The translations under genes were made by a program, and so were the position numbers. This document shows, in pieces, positions 20,815 to 30,739 of a stretch of DNA of 36,709 bases. The DNA comes from Branchiostoma floridae (taxonomy: Eukaryota > Chordata > Leptocardii > Amphioxiformes > Branchiostomatidae), in assembly GCF_000003815.2 (NCBI RefSeq), contig NC_049989.1, positions 19,972,934 through 20,009,642 on the forward strand. Direction: 5' to 3'. The notes beneath the pieces are model-generated. The model saw nothing but the letters and a program-made list of their open reading frames with translations, was not told the DNA's origin and did no database searches. Every line of letters starts with the position of its first letter. Within the stretch, counting starts at the first letter, position 1.

Positions 20815-20910
20815 GCTGCTGGATATGAGAGGCACCTGCACAAAGTGGTCGAGCTGGTCATGGTCATCACCCACGGACTGTACCATTATTGAGTTGGAGG
20901 GGGGTGAATA
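20815..20910. mobile_element. Degenerate terminal arm of the long-TIR MITE, upstream of P450-A
   Basis: GGCACCTGCACAAAGTGGTC, TGGTCATGGTCATC, ACGGACTGTACCATTATTGA and the outer GTTCACGGCTGCTGGATATG match the left arm of the element at 35964-36440. Only one arm is recognised. Its outer end touches the same upstream word, ATTCTTCACC on the minus strand, that the element touches upstream of P450-C (GATTCTACACC). Confidence 0.6.
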
Positions 20911-21455
20911 AATAATAAAGGGGTGGAAATTTGAACCTCTTAGCTGTTTGCTGTGAATCTGCATGGTCGTTTTTGTGTCAAAGTCGAATATCTTGAGAAC
21001 CTTCGGATGGATAACGATGGTATTTGGTACAAGGGTAAGTGTGGTGATCCCGACTGTTTAAAGATTTAAAGTGTTTTGGAGCTCACTGGCTAAACTTGCA
21101 GGTACGGCAGCAGGACGTCCTGCTTTTGTACCTTTTGTATTGAAAGCTATATGTTGATGTGCTGATGGCAGAATGGTGCTGACATAAAGGAAGAAGTGGT
21201 GAAAGTCTTGCCACCGACAGCAGGGTGCTGTGGACCTGTATGGTCATATTTTAAACATATTTATATCACGCTTGGTAACAGTGTTTTATTCTTAGTAAAA
21301 CAAAATGTGGGTGCAGGAGTATTCGACCAGTAACGTTACAAGAATATGGACACATGTGTCATCTTGTGAAGTATGTGTGATCAAAGTTACTGATTCCACC
21401 CGAGCTTGTAAGTTGTAGATTACCCATAATACAAAAGTTAAAGAATGTAAAGACA
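20911..21455. other. Spacer between duplication units, repeat-like, no gene
   Basis: Contains TCGAATATCTTGAGAACC and GATGGTATTTGGTACAAGGG, words of the same style as the intron repeats at 16.1 and 19.4 kb, so it is probably another fragment of that family. No coding sequence recognised. Confidence 0.45.
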
Positions 21456-21459
21456 TCAG

Positions 21460-22250
21460 ACTCTTCTCGTTCAGAAATAGTGTTGAACTTTTATTCACAC
21501 CTTGTATATTACCAAACAACCAACAGCCAAACCAACCGAACAACGAAAATTACATTTGTATGTCGTCAATATGTATGAAAATATAAACGAATATATCTAT
21601 GGATCAAAACTCATAATATCAGTAACATATAGAAATACAATGTAGTAACGTAAATATGTGTACCAGCTTTTGACAGAATTCTGTTTCGTCTCATTGCAAA
21701 CAGCGCAGTCCGATGATATGTTGCAGATATCATATGCATATCAATATATGTTTACAAGAATATATAATGTATGATGCAACCTCGCAAATATTTCAATTAG
21801 CCTGAAATTTCATTTGAGTTGGCAAAAGCTATTCACATGTAGCCCCCATGTTTGAAAATAGTAAATTCCATCTTTAATTACTTACTTAAACATAATTGAA
21901 CAAAGCTCCACAAGATATAAATGACTGCAAATATACCGCTTAGTGTCTTACATAAACAAAAAGGCAGAATAAAGACCTTAGATGAAGATAAAGATAAGAT
22001 CCCTTACTTACCCCGATGCCTCTCAAGCTTCTGTTCTGTAAATACCTTTGTTCTGAAACTTGCAGTTTAAACTCGTTTATGCTTCTATTAGTATATCTTA
22101 CTTTGCCTTCAATCTCACTGAGCATAGACAAATACACTAACATTATTTACCTTGCCTTAAATGGGTGTTTTGCAAAAGGACTACAATCTCCGTAAATACA
22201 TTATAATAAATAAAATTGTATCTAGTTTGTATATCCTGTTTTAACGTCTT
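21460..22250. repeat. 3' flank of the P450 duplication unit B
   Basis: Homologous to 12515-13560: TCTTCTCGTTCAGAAATAGT, TCGTCAATATGTAT, AGTTGGCAAAAGCTATTCAC, GATGAAGATAAAGATAAGAT and CCTCTCAAGCTTCTGTTCTG. It marks the junction of the two tandem units and shows that the duplicated segment extends well beyond the stop codons. Confidence 0.7.
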
Positions 22251-22353
22251 GAAGTCCAGGAAAGTAGCTACCTACAAACTAATGTATGATGACTAATGGG
22301 CTGAATAAAGTATCAAAGTTTTCAAGTGATGGAGTTCTCAGTAGAAGCTGTCT

Positions 22354-25300
22354 CTAAGTTCTTTCAGAGAAAACGAAGCTGTCCCTGTCCGGGGCAAGTA
22401 TTATCCTGTTGTCCTGCTTCATGTCTTCTCCTGCCCATCCGACGTGGAAGTTTTGGACGATCTACATGAAATATATCATGAGTAAGAACTTATTGTCTCG
22501 ATAGAAATGGAGAAAGATGTGCATGGTACACGCAATGTAATGGTGATGAGTTTTGCGCACAAAATGGCAGAATGAAAAAAAAGCACATGACAAAGTACAC
22601 TTCTTTTGTACGTTGTGCTCCAATGTATTTCATAAAAGTGAATAGGTAGAACAGGAAAGCCTGCATGATACGGACATTTATGTCATACCTGTGACGCGAA
22701 AACGTTCGATACGGGTGTTCCGGACCGTGTGATAACTTTTGTATCACACAGGTTCGAAAGTTGTATCACACCGGCTTTCTTCGAGTAAATCGAACCATTT
22801 CGAGTGGGCCGAGTGCGGCACGGTACTCGGTAGGCAATTCGAACACCTGATTCGGACGTTGGAACATTGCTGTTGTAACACCTGTTGTGCGAGGGCACCA
22901 AGTTTGTTCAACTTCTGGCGCATTTCGCATCGAAATAAGTGTTTTCTCAGGTAGGTATGATATAAATAAAATACAACACGGTGTATTCCGTATCACCCTC
23001 GGTCCCAACACCGTGTTGTATTCTGTATTTGTCAACTGCAAATATAGTAAAAATGAACAGGGTTAATTTAGAAACCATTTCAATGGACCATATCTTGAGC
23101 CAGACGAAGAAACCTACCCTTATCAATCCGAGATGCAGTTCTTGTTCCGCAAAACGACGGCCTGGGGAAGGAATCAAACCAAATGATAAATTGTAATCAG
23201 CTTCATACGAGTTTTTTTCTGTTAACGAAAAAGAATGACAAACGCATCAGAATATACTTTTCCGAAGCTGACCATTGTTTATTGCGTGTATATGGAATAT
23301 AATGATATGCAACTGATAATGAATTTCCTTTTGGTCAGCGTCTTCTTAATGAATCAGCGTAGAAAATGAAAAAAGGTCAAAATAAATTTTTCTTTCCAGT
23401 TTCAAATGCACATGAAAAGAAACACAATTTTCGTGAAATGAAATATGAAATAGATTCCCGATTATCTCTAAAAACTGTCCAAATGTAAATGTATTGCGAC
23501 ACAACAGGTGAATCCATGCCAAAGAGATACAAAAGTCCAGGAAATTCCGTACGAAAGCTCATCTGTGTTGGTAAATTCCATAGTGAAAAAAGGTTTGGTT
23601 CAAGGAGGCCATTTACATCAGGGCACATCAACCCTTCCCTGAACCGTGATGGTGGTAGGTTTCGCCTTCCCGCCATTTATGATTCGCTGCTACATGACGT
23701 CATCCGACGACTTCCGGATTAATGCAGCGAGCCATTCATCTGATGAAGGTCGGAATCACCTGTTGTGGCGTCGTGAGTGGCGTAACTGGTAGAGCGTTCG
23801 GCTAGGAATCTAGAGGTCCGATCCCCGCCGTGCCCCCGACGTTGTGCCATTGGAAAAGGCACTTTACACGACCTTTCTCACTTCATCCAGGTGAAAAATG
23901 GGTACCTGACTTCGGTCGGGGAGGTTAAAGGAAAGACTACATTTACCTTCTGTCTGTACTGTGTTTGTGGCACTGTTAATATAAGTTACTAACTTGAGTG
24001 CATTGCCACATTGTCCTCGTCTGTCCAAAAAGCAAATAGAAAAAAACAAAGAGTCTTCGGCCGAAAATTTATGGTAAGTTTTTTGGTGTTGGAACAAAGT
24101 TTAAACTCTTTTACTAAACAAATTCCGTACCGATGCACATCCTCGGTCCGTAGCCGAACGGCAGCAGGGTGAACGGCTGGACACTGCTAGACTCGTCATC
24201 ACGGAGCCATCTTTCCGGTCTGTAGACTTCCGGTTCCGGATAGTATTCCGGAAGCGAGCTGATAACGTCATGAGCCATTAAGATGGTCGTCTGAAGATAG
24301 GATGAGATATAAATACACATGTATATGTATATATACAATAAGAGATATTCAATACCTCATTGAGGGACAAACCGAACATTTAGTTTGTAATGCCACATCA
24401 ATGTTTTCTTGTTGAACTTGAAGTCTACACTAACACATTCCTGCAAATAAGTAGCATAACAATGACATTGATTGCAGACATTCTTTTCATACCATAGCGT
24501 TTAATGTTAACGTTCCAAACTGTAACTTCGCAATGATTGATGTTAACATACCTTTGCAGGGACGACATACCCAGACAACACGATGTCTCGGTCCAACCGT
24601 CTTACGTTGTTTAGGACAGTTGGATAAACCCTGAAAGATTTCGAAATGAACAGAAAAAACGGGCACATGCTAAATGTATAGGGTCTGTTACAACTTATTA
24701 ATATGGTTAAATCCTGGCTCTACCAATAACCACCACGCTTACCTTTGTTGCTGTGCAAATGAAACTAAACAACGGGCCCAAGCACCCACCGTATACTAGT
24801 ACTCTCTTCCCGACGGGATATCTAACACTCAAAATATCACAACCAAAAGATGCCGAGGTACAAAACAAACGGAATACCGGAACAAGGAGTATTGCAACAA
24901 ACCGTCTCATGAAATCCATCCTCCTACGCAGGGACGTCCAACGGCGAAACCACCTGTCTGGATATACCCTACTTTTTCAATCGCCAGCCTTAGTTCCGAA
25001 CCGTCCTGCTTATAAATATCAATGAGCTTACCTTATACATGCAAGACCCCGTTTTGAAAACTAAAAGGTCTATTCTCTGACTGGATGACAGCTGGTTTGT
25101 GCATGGTGACGCCAAAAGTGACGGTTGGAAGAGCAGGGTACATCAAGACAGGCGGTTTCGCTGTTGTATGTCTCTGCGTAGGAAGAGAATGAAAACCTAA
25201 CCACATTCTAGATATCATTTCAACCCACACAGGCATTCTCGACTTATGGCGTCATGCTGGTCTATGCTGTTCATGAGGTACTGTAAATGCATTTAGGTTC

Positions 25301-28175
25301 GCGGGGATTTAATTTCGCGGTAGCGGGTAAATTGACTTTTCGCGGTGGTGCACCATGCATTGTAGTCTCTTACTGTTATACAAAAATGTTCGCGGTGGTT
25401 TTAAATTCGCGGTGAAGTGGTCCCCGCGGTTTTCAATTCACCGCGAACATTTCTGCATTTACAGTACCTCCTCGAATACGAGACCCACTTTTACGTCCCT
25501 TCTGAAAGACGGTGCCATTTCCAGGATTTGAGCCGTAGTCTCTAAATGATTGGAACTAGGAGGGACATCCCGTTGCCTTGTCGTAACCTAGTCTTAAAAT
25601 GCTGCATGGCTATCGTATACCTGAAAGTCTCCTTCACCACTGCCCGCAGGTAGTGCATCCTGTTCAACACCTTATCATCTATGGGCTGCCCGGCTGGGAC
25701 CACCTCCTGGATCTCTCGGTAAAGTTTCTCCTGGGCTTCCGGGTTTTTCGCCAGGCAGAAGAGGTTGAACATCAGAGTGTTCCCTGACTGTAATGATTAA
25801 ATACAGTACAAGATAAAATAGAAAACAAACTGTGGGGTAAGTTAAAATATACGGGGGGATGTCCAATAAATTCCCGTCCCGTAGAGAGCCTTTTATAAAT
25901 GTCTATCAAAATTCTACCATTTTATCGGTAATTCTTAGAAGAAACCTATTTTTGCTTGTATATGTAGCGTTGATGTTTTTGTCCATCCTTGGCTGCCCGG
26001 TCCTTGGAGCCAGAAAGGACCTGGCAGCTAGCAAGTTTTGGGTAGCAAGCGAGTTTTGTTCGGGGACCCAAGGCAGTCAGTCCGCAGATCTCACATTAGC
26101 GCTGCGGGGAGTTTAAGCCCGAAGGAGTTATCGTTACCCTTTTCACATTTAACAAAGTTTGTTACTATCATCATCACAGCAGTAGTTCGTTACACGAGCT
26201 GGAAGAAGTCCATTACTTGTAGTACATTTAGCACTTCCTTGTTGACGTTTATTGCTGCTAAACGTTTATCATCCAATGTTTAGTTACATCATATCCGACA
26301 ACGTATGTTTTAACATGTCTTAGATTTGACCTTGTAACTATTGGTTATTGGTTATTGGTTGGACTGGCTCTCTTCTCTCTTCGCAGCCAAGGGCTGAAAT
26401 GAGAGGAGGTTACAAAATATTGAGTTGGTTAAATCACAATGTAATGGCGGACTAAACATTGTCTAGTGACCTCAATACGACAGTATAGTAGTTGCCCAAG
26501 GTGCGGCCATAGAATTATAGGTTTTGAACCACTCATTCCTCTTTTCGATAAGTTCAGTAGGTTCTCTAACTCGAGGTGTGGGTCTCCTCTAACACGAGAG
26601 TCCCGGACCTCATTTGAACGTCGTCCATCAAGAGCGAATGTAATTCTTTGTGCAGAGGATGAAGAAAGCAAAGACATAACATACCGTGTCAATCCCTGCA
26701 GCCATCAGATCCACCGCCATCAGCATGGCCTCCTCGAAGGTGACGTCACTCCTGGACAGGAGGCTCTGGAGGAAGTCCGTGTCGGACTCGGCGGGTTTTC
26801 CATCTTTGGTTGCAGTTTTGGCCAGCTTTTCCTTCAGCAACTTGGCAGCAACTCTGAGGTTTGACACAAGCAATCAATGAATTAATCAATTAATAAATCA
26901 ACCAATCAGTCTATCAATCAATTAATCAGTCAGTCCATCAAAATGTGTTGCACAGCAATTGCAACGGATAGGATGTTTTTAAAATTGTTTAACAGGAGTA
27001 CATTATATATCGGTGAAAACTAAAAAAGACTATACATGGTATTGATCAATCAATCAATCAAGTTGGACAGGGATCGTAACCGATACAATGTTTTTCAAAT
27101 TCATTAACGGGAGTACATATATCAGCGCAAACTAGAAGAGAAACTACAGATGTATGATAATTTCAAGAACAAAGTTTAAGCCTTAACGCTTTTTTTATTT
27201 GCTTCGGGACAGAAGATGACCATGTAGCATTGCATGCTTCAAAAGTTAGTATACACGACGCCACAAAGCCCTTAACACTTACAAGTGCCACTGGTCGATC
27301 GCCTTTGCGAACTTCCTCCAGGTCGGCGTGCTGACGTACTTGTAGAGACCAGTTGCTGACATCTCCAGTTTGACGAGAGACGCAAAGTAGTCGTTGACCC
27401 CGTCAATCATCAGTTTTGCGTCAGAACCCGGTTGTAGGTCACCCAAGGTCAGGCAGCCCAGCCGCTTGTCCAGCACAACCACGCTGATCGCTAGTTGGGT
27501 AAGGTGTAAAATTAAGAGAACATTTGCGATCAAATGCATCATATTTCTCTCCATCTCTCTGACCTTGCCTAAACGAACTGTTCCGAAATCACCCCTGTGC
27601 GAAAATGGACCACACCAAAATAACCTTTAGCTGCAATACAAAGCCAGGAAAGATTCACAAGACAGGCAAGAAGGACTTGAAACTCTGGCTTCTTAAAGGG
27701 TTTCTTACTCACCCTCTAGCGCCCATCTGTACACATAGTTGATGAAGTTTTGAACTTGACCTCCGCTCTCTTCCTTCCCTATCAGAGCCCTGATGACGTC
27801 AACCAAGTCCCTGGTGACGTCATCCTGCAGAGAGGCGTACGCACCGACAGTCTTGGGCCGCATGAGGTCCTTCTGAACCGAGCTGCGCACGCGCTGCCAC
27901 TCCGGCCCGTTTCTGTAGCATCACAAAAGACAAATCTGGCATTAATTTCTTTTCTTGATCGAAACAGAGCTTAAACAAGACCTTGGAATACTCAAACTTT
28001 CCATGAAACATTTGAATTACAATAATGACTTACACATTTACATAATCTATGTGTATATGCGTGCGTGTGTGTATGTGTGTTCGTGTGTGTATGCGTGTGT
28101 GTTTTGATGTGTTTGTGTGTGTGTGTGCGTGTGTGCGTGTTTGAGTAGGTGTGTGCGTGTGCGTGTATGCATGCA

Positions 28176-28206
<31 letters not shown>

Positions 28207-29795
28207 GTGTATGTGTGTGCGTGCGTGCGTGTATCTGTGTGTGTGAGTGTGTGCGTGTGCTTGTGTCTGTGTGTGTTTGTGTGTGTCTGTGTGCGTACCT
28301 GTATGCGCGCGTGTGTGCGCGTGTGTGTTTGTGCCTACGTATGTACAATCCTTGCTAGATACCTACAGGTTGATCAATCCAGCTGGCAACTTCTTTATCT
28401 CCCGGTAGACTTTGATGCTCGCCAGCTCAATGCGCTCCGGGTATCTCCCCTCGTTCCGGAACACCTTCTCTATCTCTGTCGGATCGCTGATGACCACGAG
28501 GTCCAACGGACCGATCCTCTCCCGGTAGATACTGCCGTAAGTCCTCGTTCTCTCCCTGAAGGAGCCCCGGAGGTTTGTTATCATTTTAAACTGACCTGAA
28601 GGGAAAATACGCGACTTTAATAATAACAAGTTTATTCCAAATACAGTAGAAGTCAGTTAATTGCACAACGGATAATCGCACACTTCTGTTAATTGCACGA
28701 ACCCCCCAAACCCCATGGTGGTGCGGTCCAGCTTAATAACTTCGCTTTGTTGCACCATTCGGATAATTGCACATATCTACATCTACATCTACATCTACGT
28801 AATACTGGGCAATGCCCCTCGCGGGACTTTGTGCTCAGGGGAGTGAGGATGCCCTAGCAAACCGGTGGTGGTGAGACAAAAATAGTGAAAAAAAAACGTA
28901 TTCATTCAACAGACAAAAATAACAGTGCTGTGCTGTACAAGTTGCTAGGGCATAGTTCGGTCTTACAGCTGGGTAGAGCTAGGGTAGCCATAATACTTGG
29001 CTACCCCGGCTTTGAAGTGTGCTACGGAGGTGGTATGTATCAGATGTTCAGGCAGGCTATTCCACTCTATGACTGTCCGGGGGAAGTAACTTGCCCTGTA
29101 TGTTTCGGTTTTGCATGTTAAGGTGTGGAAACGTTGGTTGTGACCTCTTGTAATGTAGTTGTGTAAGTATGCTGTGGATGGGTATTGCAATGAGGTTGTT
29201 GACTGCCCTGTACATTAGTGTAAGTCGTGCAAATAGACTTGCACTTGCTACACTTGCTAGATATGCAAATAGCAAATACACTGGTGTGCAATTAAGCGGC
29301 TTCTACTGTAATGGTAAACACTAAAACAGTAAGTGACTACTCTAGTCTAACATACAGATGTAACTTATTGGGTTTGACTTCTTTTACTGAGACAATGGAA
29401 GACGAAAGATTCCACTTTTTCTGTAATGTGTGGGTTTGAGTGACAAACTCTACGCTGAAATGCACACACGTACAGACAGCCTAAAGCGTCGTCTGGATCC
29501 ACCCTACGCAAACCCTCGTGGAGGGAGGGTAGTAAATATGGCTTCCCCGGGGCTTTCTTTATAAGGCATGGTACGTACCAAACGGTGTATATTCCAACGC
29601 CGTCCCGATAAGTGGAAGGCCCTTCGGCCCGGGGATCTCCTCAAAAGGCCGAGCGGCTGTGTCGTACGTGACGCTCTCTTCCGCCTTGTTGCTCTGCGGA
29701 CGGTAGGTCGTTTTTAGGGCCGCCAAACTTCGAGCGCGACAAACCCGGAACAAACTCTGCCCCTGGTGCCTGGCTGCGCTGAGTAGCTGGTACAT
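22354..29795 (-). CDS. Mitochondrial-clan cytochrome P450, CYP24/CYP27-like (P450-B)
   Basis: Tandem paralogue of P450-A with the same ten exons: 29795-29579, 28595-28367, 27912-27713, 27490-27283, 26853-26685, 25787-25621, 24630-24552, 24290-24131, 23161-23118, 22461-22354. The sum is 1581 nt (526 aa plus TAG), with identical phases and all exon lengths the same except exon 1, one codon shorter. The ATG at 29795 gives MYQLLSAARHQGQSLFRVCR, presequence-like. Motifs: FEEIPGPKGLPLIGT, FRNEGRYPER, AGIDT at 337-341 followed by SGNTLMF, ETFR at 394-397, PERW, and FGYGPRMCIG with Cys475, then RRFAEQE. Differences from A cluster in exon 2 (RIELASIKVYREIKKLPAGL against RPPMGSIKTYREVRKLPTGI), in the exon 7 sequence (RRLDRDIVLSGYVV) and near the C-terminus, which could alter substrate preference. 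Both copies look functional. Confidence 0.93.
22680..23035 (-). mobile_element. Repeat element in P450-B intron 9 with ACAACACGGTGT end
   Basis: One end is TCATACCTGTGACGCGAAAA; the other has AATACAACACGGTGTATTCC and its inverted partner ACACCGTGTTGTATTCTG. A minus-strand open frame from 23041 to 22766 (containing APEVEQTWCPRTTG and FELPTEYRAALGPLEMVRF) crosses the element; I do not recognise it. The deleted copy at 12409-12500 shares both ends, so this is a family. Confidence 0.5.
23770..23935 (+). mobile_element. tRNA-derived SINE in P450-B intron 8
   Basis: An A-box-like GTGGCGTAACTGG at 23777-23789 and a B-box-like GGTCCGATCCC at 23816-23826 have pol III promoter spacing. They are followed by a SINE body: TTGGAAAAGGCACTTTACAC, CTCACTTCATCCAGGTG, AATGGGTACCTGACTTCGGT. 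Such bodies are common in marine invertebrate SINEs. The head does not fold into a convincing complete tRNA cloverleaf, so it is not called as a tRNA gene. Confidence 0.75.
25275..25470. mobile_element. MITE with perfect 17-bp inverted ends, P450-B intron 6
   Basis: GAGGTACTGTAAATGCA at 25275-25291 is the exact reverse complement of TGCATTTACAGTACCTC at 25454-25470. With a TA target the element proper would be CTGTAAATGCA...TGCATTTACAG (25281-25464). The interior alternates TTCGCGG and CCGCGAA words and is highly self-complementary. Same family as 852-1226. Confidence 0.8.
26870..27062. repeat. AATC-type simple repeats in P450-B intron 4
   Basis: Two clusters of ATCA/AATC words (26870-26940 and 27043-27060) separated by a short unit with the words GCACAGCAATTGCAACGGAT and AACAGGAGTACAT; the latter half-repeats at 27064-27125 as GGACAGGGATCG and AACGGGAGTACAT. 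Confidence 0.7.
28060..28340. repeat. Interrupted (GT)n tract in P450-B intron 2
   Basis: About 280 bp of GT with scattered GC, GA and TA interruptions, ending shortly before the exon 2 donor. Long open frames of Cys-Val or Thr-His on either strand are artefacts of the repeat. Confidence 0.95.
28644..29308. mobile_element. TA-flanked TIR element (pogo/Tc1-like MITE) in P450-B intron 1
   Basis: CAGTAGAAGTCAGTTAATTG plus CACA on the left faces TGTGCAATTAAGCGGCTTCT plus ACTG on the right, and both sides carry TA (28642-28643 and 29309-29310). ATAATTGCACA-type words recur inside. The termini resemble pogo/Tigger-type elements with TA duplication. The centre has been invaded by a LINE fragment. 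Confidence 0.75.
28770..29250 (-). mobile_element. LINE 3'-terminal fragment nested in the TIR element
   Basis: Minus-strand frame 29190-28963 contains YITRGHNQRF, CKTETYRASYFPRTVIEWNS and LPEHL, the C-terminal tail found after many CR1/L2/Jockey-type reverse transcriptases (pattern Y-x-x-S/YFPRT-x-x-WN-x-LP). It is followed on the minus strand by a short 3' tail ending in (GTAGAT)n at about 28778-28799, a typical LINE terminal repeat. The catalytic reverse transcriptase domain is absent. Confidence 0.7.
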
Positions 29796-29814
29796 ACTCA
29801 AGTCTTTTTGAGAG

Positions 29815-29847
29815 CTTAGACTGAACAGGTGTCTAACTGATAAGAAA
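29815..29847 (-). promoter_or_regulatory. Conserved block upstream of the P450-B start
   Basis: On the minus strand it reads TTTCTTATCAGTTAGACACC then TGTTCAGTCTAAG, about 20 bp before the ATG at 29795. Counterparts precede P450-A and P450-C. Confidence 0.55.
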
Positions 29848-29879
29848 TACTGGCCGTCCTAGCTAGCTAACCGATTCTG

Positions 29880-30163
29880 ACAGTATCTTAAGAGGTGAAG
29901 AAGTTTCCTATCCACACTGCGCACTCATTGGATCATCCTTCATATGTGATTAAGTTATGGGGATAGCGCCGAAGTCGCGCGGCGAAGACGGAACCCTTGC
30001 CAGCTGTACACGAATATAAAGGAGGGTGGGTGGGTGGGTCGGTTTCTGATTAATCCCCTCCTCGGGAAAACCCTGTTTCCCATCGAATCTCCCTCCAGCT
30101 GTACTTCCAGGGTCGACCTCACCACGCGCTCCTCGGCGTTGCGGATGAATCCAACAAGAGGCA
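29880..30163. other. Upstream region of P450-B to first assembly gap
   Basis: The minus strand of 29893-29940 (GGATGATCCAATGAGTGCGC, AGTGTGGATAGGAAAC, TTCTTCACCTCTTAAGA) matches sequence on both sides of the MITE upstream of P450-C. The 33 bases at 30131-30163 (CCTCGGCGTTGCGGATGAAT, CCAACAAGAGGCA) are identical to 35848-35880, so a larger repeat continues into the gap. Confidence 0.6.
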
Positions 30164-30427
30164 NNNNNNNNNNNNNNNNNNNNNNNNNNNNNNNNNNNNN
30201 NNNNNNNNNNNNNNNNNNNNNNNNNNNNNNNNNNNNNNNNNNNNNNNNNNNNNNNNNNNNNNNNNNNNNNNNNNNNNNNNNNNNNNNNNNNNNNNNNNNN
30301 NNNNNNNNNNNNNNNNNNNNNNNNNNNNNNNNNNNNNNNNNNNNNNNNNNNNNNNNNNNNNNNNNNNNNNNNNNNNNNNNNNNNNNNNNNNNNNNNNNNN
30401 NNNNNNNNNNNNNNNNNNNNNNNNNNN
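30164..30427. other. Assembly gap (264 N)
   Basis: Run of undetermined bases. The flanking 33-bp repeat makes a collapsed or misjoined duplicate plausible here. Confidence 0.99.
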
Positions 30428-30739
30428 CATTTCACATCTCTTACCCCCTCCCTTATTCTCCATTTTCTCTCTACCTCACCTTCTCACGTAACTTCAAACA
30501 CCCTCTCTTATCTTTCTTCGTACCCCTTTCACCCATTCTAATAAAACTCGAAAGGCGTCCACTCTTTCTTTCATATTCCCTCATTTCACTGGCCTCAAAA
30601 CCGTCGAAGTAATCAAAGAATTTCCCCCTTGTCCGTCAAGATATCTCATCTGACATATACTCTCACATTCATTCTTCCGAAACGAGCAAAACCTGCCATT
30701 TTCTCGCCATGAACAACCGTCCTCTGCAGGGCGACACTC

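Noticed and set aside
23770-23840. Genuine tRNA gene
   Set aside because: A and B boxes are present, but no convincing acceptor and anticodon stems form, and the SINE body follows directly.
28117-28599. 160-codon Cys/Val-rich plus-strand frame and its Thr/His counterpart on the minus strand
   Set aside because: These are translations of a GT/CA microsatellite. The true coding sequence nearby is P450-B exon 2 on the minus strand (28367-28595).
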